From: Bacillota bacterium
GTDB taxonomy: Bacteria; Bacillota; Clostridia; Christensenellales; Aristaeellaceae
DNA: 61,092 nt
Reading direction: 5' to 3'
Assembly: GCA_023416655.1 (NCBI GenBank)
Contig: JAEZHK010000057.1
Span: 1 to 61,092, forward strand
Shown: in pieces, positions 15,767-22,735 of the stretch
How the letters are laid out: every line of letters begins with the position of its first letter
How positions within the stretch are numbered: position 1 is the stretch's first letter
The notes under the pieces: model-generated
Seen by the model: only the letters and a program-made list of their open reading frames with translations
What the model was told of the DNA's origin: nothing
The model's database searches: none
Program-made: the position numbers and the translations under genes

Positions 15767-16066
15767 ATGGCGAAGGATTATGCGCGCGGATTCTACCACA
15801 GCAGGGCATGGCACGATACGCAAGCGGCGTACATGGCCAGTCAGCATTACGTTTGTGAGCGGTGTGGCAGTCTTGCGCGCATAGTCCACCATAAAAGGCA
15901 CATAAACCCCGAGAATATAGGCGATCTGTCCATTACGCTCGATTGGGTGAACCTTGAAGCGCTTTGTATCGACTGTCATAACATCGAGCATATGGGCAGC
16001 GACGCGACGGCGGCGGGATTACGGTTCGATGGGCAAGGCAATTTGGTTCAAGTCCCCCCGGCCTGA
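15767..16066 (+). CDS. HNH endonuclease
   Basis: 99 residues with the HNH pattern: CERCG (zinc), VHHKRHINPENIGD (catalytic His pair), LDWVNLEALCIDCHNIEH (Asn and His with the second zinc pair). In HK97-like phages such proteins sit beside TerS and TerL and help DNA cleavage during packaging; the next two genes here are exactly those. Confidence 0.9.
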   Translation: MAKDYARGFYHSRAWHDTQAAYMASQHYVCERCGSLARIVHHKRHINPENIGDLSITLDWVNLEALCIDCHNIEHMGSDATAAGLRFDGQGNLVQVPPA

Positions 16067-16154
16067 CCGATCAAAGAGGGGCCCAGGGCACCGAGATGGG
16101 GAGATCAGGAAACCTCTCCAAGGGCTGTGAAGTTTCAACATAGGAGGTTTTACG

Positions 16155-16463
16155 ATGGCGACCCGGAAATCTAGCGGAACATCCGCAGATATGCGGCTGA
16201 AGAAGATGATCCTGCTGGTTCCTGACGATCGGAAGCTCGTGGCCGAGAAACTGGCCGGCGAGATCGCCTTCATGTCGCGGACGCTGGAGGCGCTCAAAGC
16301 GTCCATCGACGAGGAAGGCCCGGTCGATAACCCGGCGCTCAAGGGCTACAACGTGACCGTCCAGCGATACGGTTCGATCTGCAAGCAGTTCACCGACCTG
16401 TTGCCCAAGGCGGCGCAGGCAACCGCCGGCGGAGCGCTGTACGACTTCATCAAGCAGGCATGA
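16155..16463 (+). CDS. terS: Terminase small subunit, P27 family
   Basis: 102 residues. The C-terminal half (NPALKGYNVTVQRYGSICKQFTDLLPKA) is typical of P27-type small terminases, which recognise the packaging site. ATG 16155 has AGGAGG upstream. It overlaps the large-subunit gene as ATGA. In satellites TerS decides which genome is packaged, so this gene is the key specificity factor of the element. Confidence 0.85.
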   Translation: MATRKSSGTSADMRLKKMILLVPDDRKLVAEKLAGEIAFMSRTLEALKASIDEEGPVDNPALKGYNVTVQRYGSICKQFTDLLPKAAQATAGGALYDFIKQA

Positions 16464-18097
16464 ACCCGATCATTGAATACTGGACCGCGATCAGCGCCGG
16501 CGCGGTCCGCGTGCCCGAGCGCGTGCGCAAGGTGTATTCCCGCCTGGTTTCCGAGATAGAGCAGCCCGGCGAATACGTCTTCGACGAGGCGCGGGCGGCC
16601 CGGCCGATCGAGTTCATAGAACGCTTCTGCAAGCACTCCAAGGGCGAATGGGCGGGGCGGCCTGTGGTGCTGGAGCTGTTCCAGAAGGCTTTCATCGCGG
16701 CGCTGTTCGGATTCGTCCATAAGGCCACCGGCCTACGCCGATTCAAGGAAACCCTGTTCATGGTGGCCCGGAAGAACGGTAAAAGTACCATGCTCGCCGG
16801 GATCGCGCTTTACATGCTGATCGCCGATGGCGAGGCCGGCGCGGAAGTCTACTCCACCGCCACGAAGAAGGACCAGGCGCGCATCATCTTCGACGAAACC
16901 CACAACATGGTCCGGCAAAGCCCGGAGCTGAACCAGTTCGTGAAGAAGCGTAAGACGGACCTGTACTTCCCGTTGGGTATGGGCAAGTTCCAGCCGCTAG
17001 GCAAAAACGCCGACACGCTGGACGGCCTGAACGCCCATTGCGTCATCATAGACGAGCTGCACGGCGTCAAGGACCGGAACCTGTACGAAGTCATGAAGCA
17101 GAGCCAGGCCGCGCGCCGGGAGCCGCTGCTGATTATGATTACCACCGCTGGCACGGTCCGCGAGTGCATCTTCGACGACATGTACGCCTACGCCTGCGGC
17201 GTCGTGGACGGCACGTTCAAGGATGATACGTTCCTGCCCATCATCTACGAACTGGACGACCGGGAGGAATGGACCGACCCGGCCATGTGGGAAAAGGCGA
17301 ACCCTGGCATCGGTAAGATCAAAAAGGTTTCCGATCTGGCCGACAAGGTGGAGCGCGCGAAGAACAGCCCGAAGGATCTGTCCGGCATCCTATGCAAGGA
17401 TTTCAACATCCGGGGTACTGTGACCAGCGCGTGGTTGTCCTTCGACGCGATCAACAACGAGAAAACCTTTGACCTGTCCCGCTTCCGGGGCTGCTGGGCG
17501 ATCGGTGGCGCGGACTTGTCCATCACCACCGACCTAACCTGTGCAACGCTCCTTATGATCGACAAGGCGACGCAGGAACGGTTCATCGCTCAAATGTACT
17601 GGTTGCCCCAGGATAGCTTTCTGGAGCGTGTGCAGCAGGACAAGATCCCGTATGACAAATGGCGCGACCGCGGCCTTCTGCGCCTGTGCAGGGGCAACAC
17701 GATCGACTACGGCGACGTGACGGCATGGTTCCTCGAAATGGTCAACGAGCACGGCATCACGCCGGCCTGGATCTATTATGACAGCTACAGCGCGCGGTAC
17801 TGGGTGGACGAAATGCAGGGGCACGGCTTCAACATGGTGCGCTGCATCCAGGGCGCAAAGACGCTTTCCCTGCCCATGCAGATGATGGGCGCGGACCTGA
17901 CCGCGAAGAAGATCAACTACGACAACCACCCGATCTTGAAATGGTGCTTGACGAATACCGGCATCCAGACAGACCGGAACGGCAACATCGTGCCCGTGAA
18001 GGCCCAAGCAGCCAAGCAGCGCATAGACGGGGCTGCAAGCCTTCTAGACGCCTACGTGGGCCTGTACGAGCACTTCAACGAATTTCTGAACGCATAG
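16460..18097 (+). CDS. terL: Terminase large subunit
   Basis: 545 residues, full length. The ATPase domain has Walker A VARKNGKSTM (about residues 100-110) and Walker B VIIDELH (about 194-200). The nuclease domain includes GGADLSITTDLTCATLL and the distal acidic residues near IYYDSYSARYWVDEM. It drives DNA into the prohead and cuts it. It overlaps TerS by 4 bp and is followed 11 bp later by the head-closure gene. Confidence 0.95.
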   Translation: MNPIIEYWTAISAGAVRVPERVRKVYSRLVSEIEQPGEYVFDEARAARPIEFIERFCKHSKGEWAGRPVVLELFQKAFIAALFGFVHKATGLRRFKETLFMVARKNGKSTMLAGIALYMLIADGEAGAEVYSTATKKDQARIIFDETHNMVRQSPELNQFVKKRKTDLYFPLGMGKFQPLGKNADTLDGLNAHCVIIDELHGVKDRNLYEVMKQSQAARREPLLIMITTAGTVRECIFDDMYAYACGVVDGTFKDDTFLPIIYELDDREEWTDPAMWEKANPGIGKIKKVSDLADKVERAKNSPKDLSGILCKDFNIRGTVTSAWLSFDAINNEKTFDLSRFRGCWAIGGADLSITTDLTCATLLMIDKATQERFIAQMYWLPQDSFLERVQQDKIPYDKWRDRGLLRLCRGNTIDYGDVTAWFLEMVNEHGITPAWIYYDSYSARYWVDEMQGHGFNMVRCIQGAKTLSLPMQMMGADLTAKKINYDNHPILKWCLTNTGIQTDRNGNIVPVKAQAAKQRIDGAASLLDAYVGLYEHFNEFLNA

Positions 18098-18108
18098 GAG
18101 GGCTGGCC

Positions 18109-18462
18109 ATGAAGCCTTTGAAGGATAAAAAAATCACGATCTACCGAGCCATCGGTGAGAATGTAAGCGGGTTCACCAAATACAAGTATCAGCCCATCCA
18201 CACGGGGCAGTTGTGGGCCTATGTCCGCGATATGAGTACGGAAGAATACAGCACGGCTCAAATCTACGGAACGAAAGAAGAAGCCGTTTTCACGGTCAAC
18301 TGGCGCGCGGATATCAAGGTGCTCATGCGCATCGTTTTCAAGGGCGTTTGGTACGAAATCAAGCGCATGGACGGCTTCGAGGGCTACAAGGACGATCTGA
18401 AGCTGTTTGTAGTGCGGACGCACACGCCCACGGACGAAGACATTTTGCCCTACAAGGCTTAG
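18109..18462 (+). CDS. Phage head closure protein
   Basis: 117 residues of the SPP1 gp16-like head-tail joining family: an N-terminal KDKKITIYRAIGENVSGFTKYKYQP, QLWAYVRDMSTEEY, and FTVNWRADIKVLMRIVFKGVWYEIKRM. It seals the filled head and offers the surface for tail docking. ATG 18109 has AGGAGGG upstream. No tail gene follows, so a tail would have to come from another phage. Confidence 0.82.
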   Translation: MKPLKDKKITIYRAIGENVSGFTKYKYQPIHTGQLWAYVRDMSTEEYSTAQIYGTKEEAVFTVNWRADIKVLMRIVFKGVWYEIKRMDGFEGYKDDLKLFVVRTHTPTDEDILPYKA

Positions 18463-18492
18463 GAAATCGATCATACACAAGCGGAGGGTGCG

Positions 18493-19194
18493 ATGAAGGA
18501 TCTGATCGAGGCTATCCGGAACGGAGATCACACAAGGCTGGGCGAGCTCTACGAGCGGAACACCGGCCTTCTCTTTACGCTGGCCAGGCGATACAGGGGC
18601 ATTGACAACGCCGTTGATATGGACGATCTGATGCAGGCAGGCTTCCTGGGCCTGCTGGCCGCTGTGGACGCCTGGGAGCCTGACAGGGGCGCGTGGTCCA
18701 CCGTTGCAACGTTGTACGCCACTAAGGCTATGCGCGAAGCCCTGGGCATTCGCAGCACTCGCCAGCGCGCGCACCTGGGCGCTGTGTCACTGGACGCGCC
18801 GATCGGCGAGGACGGCGACGCCACGCGGGCCGACCTGCTGGCAGACGAGAGCCTACCAGACGCTGACGCGCGCGTGCTTGACGATGAGCGCCGGGCGGCT
18901 GTGCGGGCCGCTGTGGGCCGTCTGGAGGGCCGCAAGCGCGATGTTGTGGTATGGCACGACCTGGAGGGGCAGACGCTCGCTCTGATCGGCGAGGGCCTGG
19001 GCGTGAGCCTCCAGCGCGCGAACCAGTTCCGGAAGGATGCCTTCAAGGATCTTCGCCGGGACCGGCAGCTGCGCCGGGCGCTGGACGATGAAACCCTGTA
19101 TTATCAGCACCTGGGCGTTAACGGCTTCAATACCAGCTGGACCAGCATCACTGAGAAGGTGGTACTGTGGCGGATACGCAATTACAAAGTCTGA
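18493..19194 (+). CDS. Sigma-70 family RNA polymerase sigma factor
   Basis: 233 residues. Region 2 is clear (DNAVDMDDLMQAGFLGL-type segment through AVDAWEPDRGAWSTVATLYATKAMREALG, about residues 35-90), and a region 4-like HTH is seen at EGQTLALIGEGLGVSLQRANQFRKDAFKDLRRD (about 165-200). It is a minimal two-region sigma factor, likely for late or satellite-specific transcription, though no target promoters are recognised. Its last 13 bp overlap the end of the convergent cyclase-like gene, exactly where base composition falls, so the C-terminus may have been altered when that cassette arrived. Confidence 0.8.
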   Translation: MKDLIEAIRNGDHTRLGELYERNTGLLFTLARRYRGIDNAVDMDDLMQAGFLGLLAAVDAWEPDRGAWSTVATLYATKAMREALGIRSTRQRAHLGAVSLDAPIGEDGDATRADLLADESLPDADARVLDDERRAAVRAAVGRLEGRKRDVVVWHDLEGQTLALIGEGLGVSLQRANQFRKDAFKDLRRDRQLRRALDDETLYYQHLGVNGFNTSWTSITEKVVLWRIRNYKV

Positions 19195-19985
19195 TGTGTA
19201 TAAGAGGAATCATCTGGTATTAGCAAATCCTGAAATTCCTTGAATGGCATACAAAACCAATTATGGTAATTCCGCATCCATGAATACTTTCTGTTAACAT
19301 TAATATTATTCTGTGTCCGAGAAATGCAACGTACTATAAACTGCTTATGTTGTTCTAATTTATCTTTTGCATTGTGGTTCCAACTATTGTTGCTGTAATC
19401 GCAGGTTTGTGATAAATAGTTGCAAAATAGAACGTTATCAAAGTCTCTGCATATGGGAAATTTTCGCTTATATTCCTCTGGATTATCGCCGAGATTCAGC
19501 AATGTACTGTGCAAAACATCGTGACAGCGATTCTCTGGTTCCAAATCGCTGTTAATAAACCTCGGATTGATTACAATTCTCGGATAAAAAGCCTGGGCGC
19601 TTTCTAGAGCGTATGCATCGTTCATCGATTCTCCGAAAAGTATTTTTTTCTTGCAATATAACCCGCCATATGAAATACCTCCGCGAATGGGTAAAATCGA
19701 AAGTGTTGTAACGTACATTTGAACAGCATTAATATATACTATAAATTTCAGCCATTCATAGTTAAATTTCAGATCCGTTGTTATATTTGGAGCTTTTGAT
19801 GAAATCACTATGTTGTCGGAAAACGCCGTTATTTTCAACTGCTTTTCGATGTTAAGCATCTGAGTCACGGAACTAAAGGCATCAAGTAATAGTAATGGCT
19901 TTTCGGGTGATCTTACGTTGCTGTTTACGTAGTTTGCAAACCCGAGATAGTCGATGTACGCAACGAAACTGTTAACATAAATCAT
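19182..19985 (-). CDS. Class III nucleotidyl cyclase-like protein (candidate signalling enzyme)
   Basis: 267 residues from ATG 19985 (a TTG at 19991 is possible). I read a class III cyclase-type palm fold: metal Asp in VAYIDYLGFA (D12), second Asp in TAFSDNIVIS (D57), IRGGISYGGLY (101-110), and FGESMNDAYALESAQAFYPRI (117-137), where cyclases have their G-x-x-x-N-x-A pattern. The C-terminal half has no recognisable domain and many Cys, Trp and Asn residues. It starts 12 bp after the NYN gene, so they form one operon. The region is A+T-rich (21 G+C of 60 at 19201-19260), unlike the capsid genes. Cyclase activity is inferred from motifs only; a degenerate or non-catalytic palm domain remains possible. 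Confidence 0.6.
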   Translation of the reverse strand: MIYVNSFVAYIDYLGFANYVNSNVRSPEKPLLLLDAFSSVTQMLNIEKQLKITAFSDNIVISSKAPNITTDLKFNYEWLKFIVYINAVQMYVTTLSILPIRGGISYGGLYCKKKILFGESMNDAYALESAQAFYPRIVINPRFINSDLEPENRCHDVLHSTLLNLGDNPEEYKRKFPICRDFDNVLFCNYLSQTCDYSNNSWNHNAKDKLEQHKQFIVRCISRTQNNINVNRKYSWMRNYHNWFCMPFKEFQDLLIPDDSSYTHQTL

Positions 19986-19997
19986 ACGCAATCACCA

Positions 19998-20507
19998 TTA
20001 CTCACAGATATCTAAATAGTGTTCATTGATCAACATTACACCTTTGCTATATTGCTGAATCTCCGGAGAAATATTCCCGGCGTATCCAACAATATATAGT
20101 GTTTTATTCTGATCAACAACAAGATGTTCGACACAATCCTCATAATCACCATCGCCAGCAGATAAAATAATCACATCATATCGAGAATATAGGCGCATCG
20201 CCATTGTGGCAATGCCAACATCAACTCCTCTTTGCAGTCCTGTTTTTGCTTTGGTGTCATATATTCTTACTATGATACCGGGACCATAAGGTTCAGCGCT
20301 TTTCAATGACGCGAGGAATGCCTTTTTATCTTCATTAGTGTCAAAGTAGAATCCATCGATCGAAGAAAGCCCAAACTCTGTAATAATTCTCTTTTTCAGT
20401 TTATGATAATTCATGTTTCTGTCTTTATACGTAGTATTTGTTTTCTTAAAATCTAGCATTGATGCAAATAGATAGTGCCCGTCAATAAGCCAAAGGCCTT
20501 TAGCCAT
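19998..20507 (-). CDS. NYN-domain (PIN-like) ribonuclease
   Basis: 169 residues forming a single NYN/LabA-like domain. Acidic active-site residues are visible: D9 in GLWLIDGHYLF, D96 in QRGVDVGIATMAM, and D119/D121 in IILSAGDGDYEDCVEHL; the end YIVGYAGNISPEIQQYSKGV is also typical. NYN proteins are metal-dependent RNases. ATG 20507 has AGAGGTG upstream; the GTG at 20516 lies next to that site. It is the first gene of the minus-strand cassette, with its own strong promoter, and precedes the cyclase-like gene by 12 bp. In this context it is a candidate toxic effector. Confidence 0.82.
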   Translation of the reverse strand: MAKGLWLIDGHYLFASMLDFKKTNTTYKDRNMNYHKLKKRIITEFGLSSIDGFYFDTNEDKKAFLASLKSAEPYGPGIIVRIYDTKAKTGLQRGVDVGIATMAMRLYSRYDVIILSAGDGDYEDCVEHLVVDQNKTLYIVGYAGNISPEIQQYSKGVMLINEHYLDICE

Positions 20508-20543
20508 AATGAACACCTCTCACTAAATACATAATTAACAAAT

Positions 20544-20571
20544 ATTATACACAACAAGCGGATAATGTCAA
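20544..20571 (-). promoter_or_regulatory. Promoter of the NYN/cyclase-like cassette
   Basis: On the minus strand TTGACA (20566-20571) and TATAAT (20544-20549) are perfect hexamers with 16-bp spacing. It drives the cassette independently of the phage-like operons. Confidence 0.75.
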
Positions 20572-20601
20572 CGGTTTTCTAAAAAAATGTAATTATCTGT
20601 A

Positions 20602-20641
20602 TTGACAAATAAGGTGACCCGAATTATAATAAAGGTGACCC
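20602..20641 (+). promoter_or_regulatory. Consensus promoter with direct-repeat operators
   Basis: TTGACA (20602-20607) and TATAAT (20625-20630) have 17-bp spacing. AAGGTGACCC occurs twice, at 20611-20620 and 20632-20641, on either side of the -10 box and 21 bp apart, that is two helical turns. This layout suits autorepression by the adjacent ribbon-helix-helix protein. Confidence 0.75.
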
Positions 20642-20651
20642 AAATAAGGAG

Positions 20652-20834
20652 GTGAATATTCTGGACAAAAGAAGAGGTCGGCCAACAGACAATCCAAAGC
20701 CTTTTCGAATTGCTGTTAAAATGGACGAACGGACCAAGTTAATTCTTGATGCGTACTGCAAGCAGGAAAACGTTAATCAGATGGAAGCGGCAAGAAGAGG
20801 AATTCGGAAGCTTGAGGCTGACATTAAAAAATAG
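20652..20834 (+). CDS. Ribbon-helix-helix (CopG/Arc-like) DNA-binding protein
   Basis: 60 residues. RRGRPTDNPKPFRIAVKMDERTKLILDAYCKQENVNQMEAARRGIRKLEADIKK fits the RHH pattern: an N-terminal strand (FRIAVKMD), helix A (ERTKLILDAYCKQ) and helix B (NQMEAARRGIRKLE). The start is unclear: GTG 20652 lies inside the AAGGAGGTG ribosome site, and a CTG at 20661 has better spacing. It is transcribed divergently from the NYN cassette and probably represses its own promoter, perhaps the cassette promoter too. Confidence 0.75.
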   Translation: MNILDKRRGRPTDNPKPFRIAVKMDERTKLILDAYCKQENVNQMEAARRGIRKLEADIKK

Positions 20835-20873
20835 AACGCTGCCCCCCGACCAAGAGAAACAGCGTCCTATTTT
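20828..20873 (+). terminator. Terminator of the RHH gene
   Basis: AAATAGAACGCTG pairs with CAGCGTCCTATTT with one mismatch across an 18-nt loop and ends in TTTT. The stop codon TAG lies in the left arm. Confidence 0.65.
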
Positions 20874-20964
20874 CACCCCAAGGCCAAGCCTCACGGTAAA
20901 TCTATTATACCATGAAGCGCGGCCTCTTTCAACCAAAGACAAAGCGATTGAAGGAGGATATATC

Positions 20965-21273
20965 ATGCAGATTGAGAAATTAGTTAAAGACCTGGCATAC
21001 GCTGAGAAGCAGGCCACGAGGGGCGGTGTCTTCTTCCAGGGCTGGACCGAAGGCGTGCTTTCCTCGAAGGACTTCGCCCCGGCGATCGCCTCCGACGCTG
21101 TGTACATCTTTGGCAAGCGGCGACCGCTTTCCAAGGGCATCGTGCTGGTGCTCCAGGAGATCGAGCAACGGGCACCAGAAGCCAACTTACTCCCGATTGT
21201 GTTCACCTTGGGCTGGATGGTTGGTAAAGGGCACGAGCGGGCACGGCGGGCGGGATATACTCAAAGCAAGTGA
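20965..21273 (+). CDS. Unknown 102-residue satellite protein
   Basis: ATG 20965 has AAGGAGG 8 nt upstream. The protein reads MQIEKLVKDLAYAEKQATRGG, then a mostly helical body (SKGIVLVLQEIEQRAPE, LGWMVGKGHERARRAG). It has no membrane segment and no motif I recognise. It is the last gene before attR and is followed by a strong terminator; small genes in this position are often accessory or regulatory. Confidence 0.6.
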   Translation: MQIEKLVKDLAYAEKQATRGGVFFQGWTEGVLSSKDFAPAIASDAVYIFGKRRPLSKGIVLVLQEIEQRAPEANLLPIVFTLGWMVGKGHERARRAGYTQSK

Positions 21274-21279
21274 GAACAT

Positions 21280-21306
21280 GGCGGCCCATCGCGGCCGCCT
21301 TTTTTG
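21280..21306 (+). terminator. Rho-independent terminator at the right end of the element
   Basis: GGCGGCC (21280-21286) and GGCCGCC (21293-21299) form a perfect 7-bp stem with a 6-nt loop, followed by six T. Confidence 0.9.
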
Positions 21307-21453
21307 CCCCCTTTGTTTACCCCTATTTTTACCCCAACTGCGTTTGCAGCGTGTATAACCCATTGTCATGGTAGGCTTTAGGAACCCAGCAAATTCAAGG
21401 GTTTCGAAACCGCCTATTACTTAGAATCACGTATTTTCATGGCTACTGTGGAA

Positions 21454-21477
21454 TTCGAATCCCGCTTTCAGCACCAT
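21454..21477 (+). other. attR: 24-bp attachment core
   Basis: Identical to 7766-7789. It is a bare 3'-tRNA fragment with no tRNA body upstream, as expected at the far end of an element integrated in a tRNA. The 146 bp between the terminator and this site hold no gene; TTTACCCC-like repeats there (from 21314) may be integrase arm sites. Confidence 0.92.
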
Positions 21478-21483
21478 AGTAAA

Positions 21484-21516
21484 AGCCCGGAAATGCTTGA
21501 TTTCCGGGCTGCTTTC
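21484..21516. terminator. Hairpin next to attR, bidirectional terminator
   Basis: AGCCCGGAAA (21484-21493) pairs with TTTCCGGGCT (21501-21510). It closely matches the terminator after the tRNA at 7797-7821. On the minus strand it is followed by TTTT and can terminate the PPC-domain gene ending at 21565. Confidence 0.75.
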
Positions 21517-21547
21517 ATGTCTTGGAATGGTATATACCCTTCAATTT

Positions 21548-21559
21548 ACCCTTACGGGG
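21548..21559. repeat. Fossil copy of the integrase 3' end beyond attR
   Basis: ACCCTTACGGGG here matches ACCCCTACGGGG at 7861-7872 (11 of 12), which spans the integrase stop codon. Its distance from the att core is 71 bp, against 72 bp on the left. Together with the matching hairpin it looks like the end of an older related element at the same tRNA. Confidence 0.5.
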
Positions 21560-21564
21560 TTCAT

Positions 21565-22734
21565 TCACCTGACGGTGGCGGTAAGCGCCTGCATGCCCGG
21601 CTCGGGGAGAGCCTTCGCGTCGAGGATCAGGCCGTTTTCAGAGATGCTCCTCCCGCGCGCGGATTTGGTATAATACATGCCGGGATTGTACAGCGTCACC
21701 AGGTACTTTTTTGAGTACAGGTTCAGGTTGGTCGTACCGGTCGCGGCCGGCAGCCGGAGCTTGATCACCGCGTACTTGCCGTTTTTCAGCGCGCCGCCGG
21801 TCGGTATCCAGCCGCCGAAGCTGAACAGGTACAAAACCTCGCCGCTTTTGATGTTGGCGTAGCTCAGCAGCGCCACATTCAATTCGTCCTCCATCGTGCC
21901 AAGCAACGTCTTGCCGGTCCGGTTGAGTACGTAGATCTCGGCCATCAGATCATTTCCGCTGTAATACAGCTTTCGCGTGCTGACATACAGACCCTTGCGG
22001 CTACCGGTTGTGGGCTTGCTCTGATAGTATTCGTTCGCGACCACCTTGACGGCGATGGTGGCCGTCATCCCACCGCCGGACAGCGTGATCATGGCGGAGC
22101 CGGGCGCCACCGGATTGATCTCTCCGGTAGAGAGATTGACGGACGCAAACTCGGGATGGTCGCTGTTCCAAGAAAGCGCGGGCATGTCAAAGTAACTCGG
22201 GCTGATCGAAACCACGGGCTTCTTCGTCCCCAGGCCCATCACCAGCGTAACGCTTGAGGCGTCAAGGCTCAGTTTAGAGGCGCTGTTCCCCAGCGACTTT
22301 GCATACAGCGAATAGCCGCCTGTTTTCGCCGGGGATCCCGCGCCCGCGAATACCTCCACGTACACCTTGCCCGCGGGCAGGATCAGCGCAGAGCTGATTT
22401 TCTTGGCTTTTTTGAGCTTGACCGCGCTGGAAGGGAGGCGTTCGTAGCACTTGACCGGCGTTGGCTGGCCCGTTTTCGTGACCCATACGCGCAGGCCGAG
22501 TTCATAGGTGTTGCAGCTTAGGTCAAACTGCAGTTTGCTTATGCTGTTCAGCGCATAAGCGTAATAATCCACATCCGCCGTAGTGGCGACAGAGCTGGAA
22601 TACGCGTTCTTGAGCACCAGAACGGTGGCGCTCTCAAGGCTGTTGTTGGGTTCCGTCTCCGTAAGCGCCAGCGCTGGCAACGGCAGTATTGTCAGCATGA
22701 GCAGCAGGGAAATCAAACGAACCAGCCTTTTCAT
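21565..22734 (-). CDS. Secreted PPC / Big-2 domain protein
   Basis: 389 residues. A signal peptide (MKRLVRLISLLLMLTILPLPALA) precedes a pre-peptidase C-terminal-like domain (TETEPNNSLESATVL through DVDYYAYAL, about 25-150). A Big-2-like domain follows (KLSLDASSVTLVMG to STGEINPVAPGSAMITLSGGG, about 155-235), then a C-terminal beta-rich domain from SKPTTGSRKGLYVSTRKLYYSGNDLMAEIYVLNRTG. No sorting signal or membrane anchor is seen, so it is probably released or held non-covalently. It is a shorter paralogue of the gene at 22736, one base away, and both are likely in one operon. Confidence 0.8.
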   Translation of the reverse strand: MKRLVRLISLLLMLTILPLPALALTETEPNNSLESATVLVLKNAYSSSVATTADVDYYAYALNSISKLQFDLSCNTYELGLRVWVTKTGQPTPVKCYERLPSSAVKLKKAKKISSALILPAGKVYVEVFAGAGSPAKTGGYSLYAKSLGNSASKLSLDASSVTLVMGLGTKKPVVSISPSYFDMPALSWNSDHPEFASVNLSTGEINPVAPGSAMITLSGGGMTATIAVKVVANEYYQSKPTTGSRKGLYVSTRKLYYSGNDLMAEIYVLNRTGKTLLGTMEDELNVALLSYANIKSGEVLYLFSFGGWIPTGGALKNGKYAVIKLRLPAATGTTNLNLYSKKYLVTLYNPGMYYTKSARGRSISENGLILDAKALPEPGMQALTATVR

Positions 22735-22735
22735 G

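Larger units (their letters stand above)
7766..21477. mobile_element. Integrated capsid-forming phage satellite-like element at tRNA-Leu
   Basis: The element is bounded by identical 24-bp direct repeats and would excise as a circle of about 13.7 kb. Order: integrase and a zinc-ribbon gene (minus strand); HTH protein, replication genes, portal, protease, capsid, connector, HNH, TerS, TerL, head closure and sigma factor (plus strand); a cyclase-like/NYN cassette (minus); an RHH regulator and a 102-residue protein (plus). It has all that is needed to build and fill a head, but no tail, tape-measure, baseplate or lysis gene. This gene set fits capsid-forming phage-inducible islands that borrow helper-phage tails; the alternative is a prophage that lost its late half by deletion. 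Confidence 0.85.
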
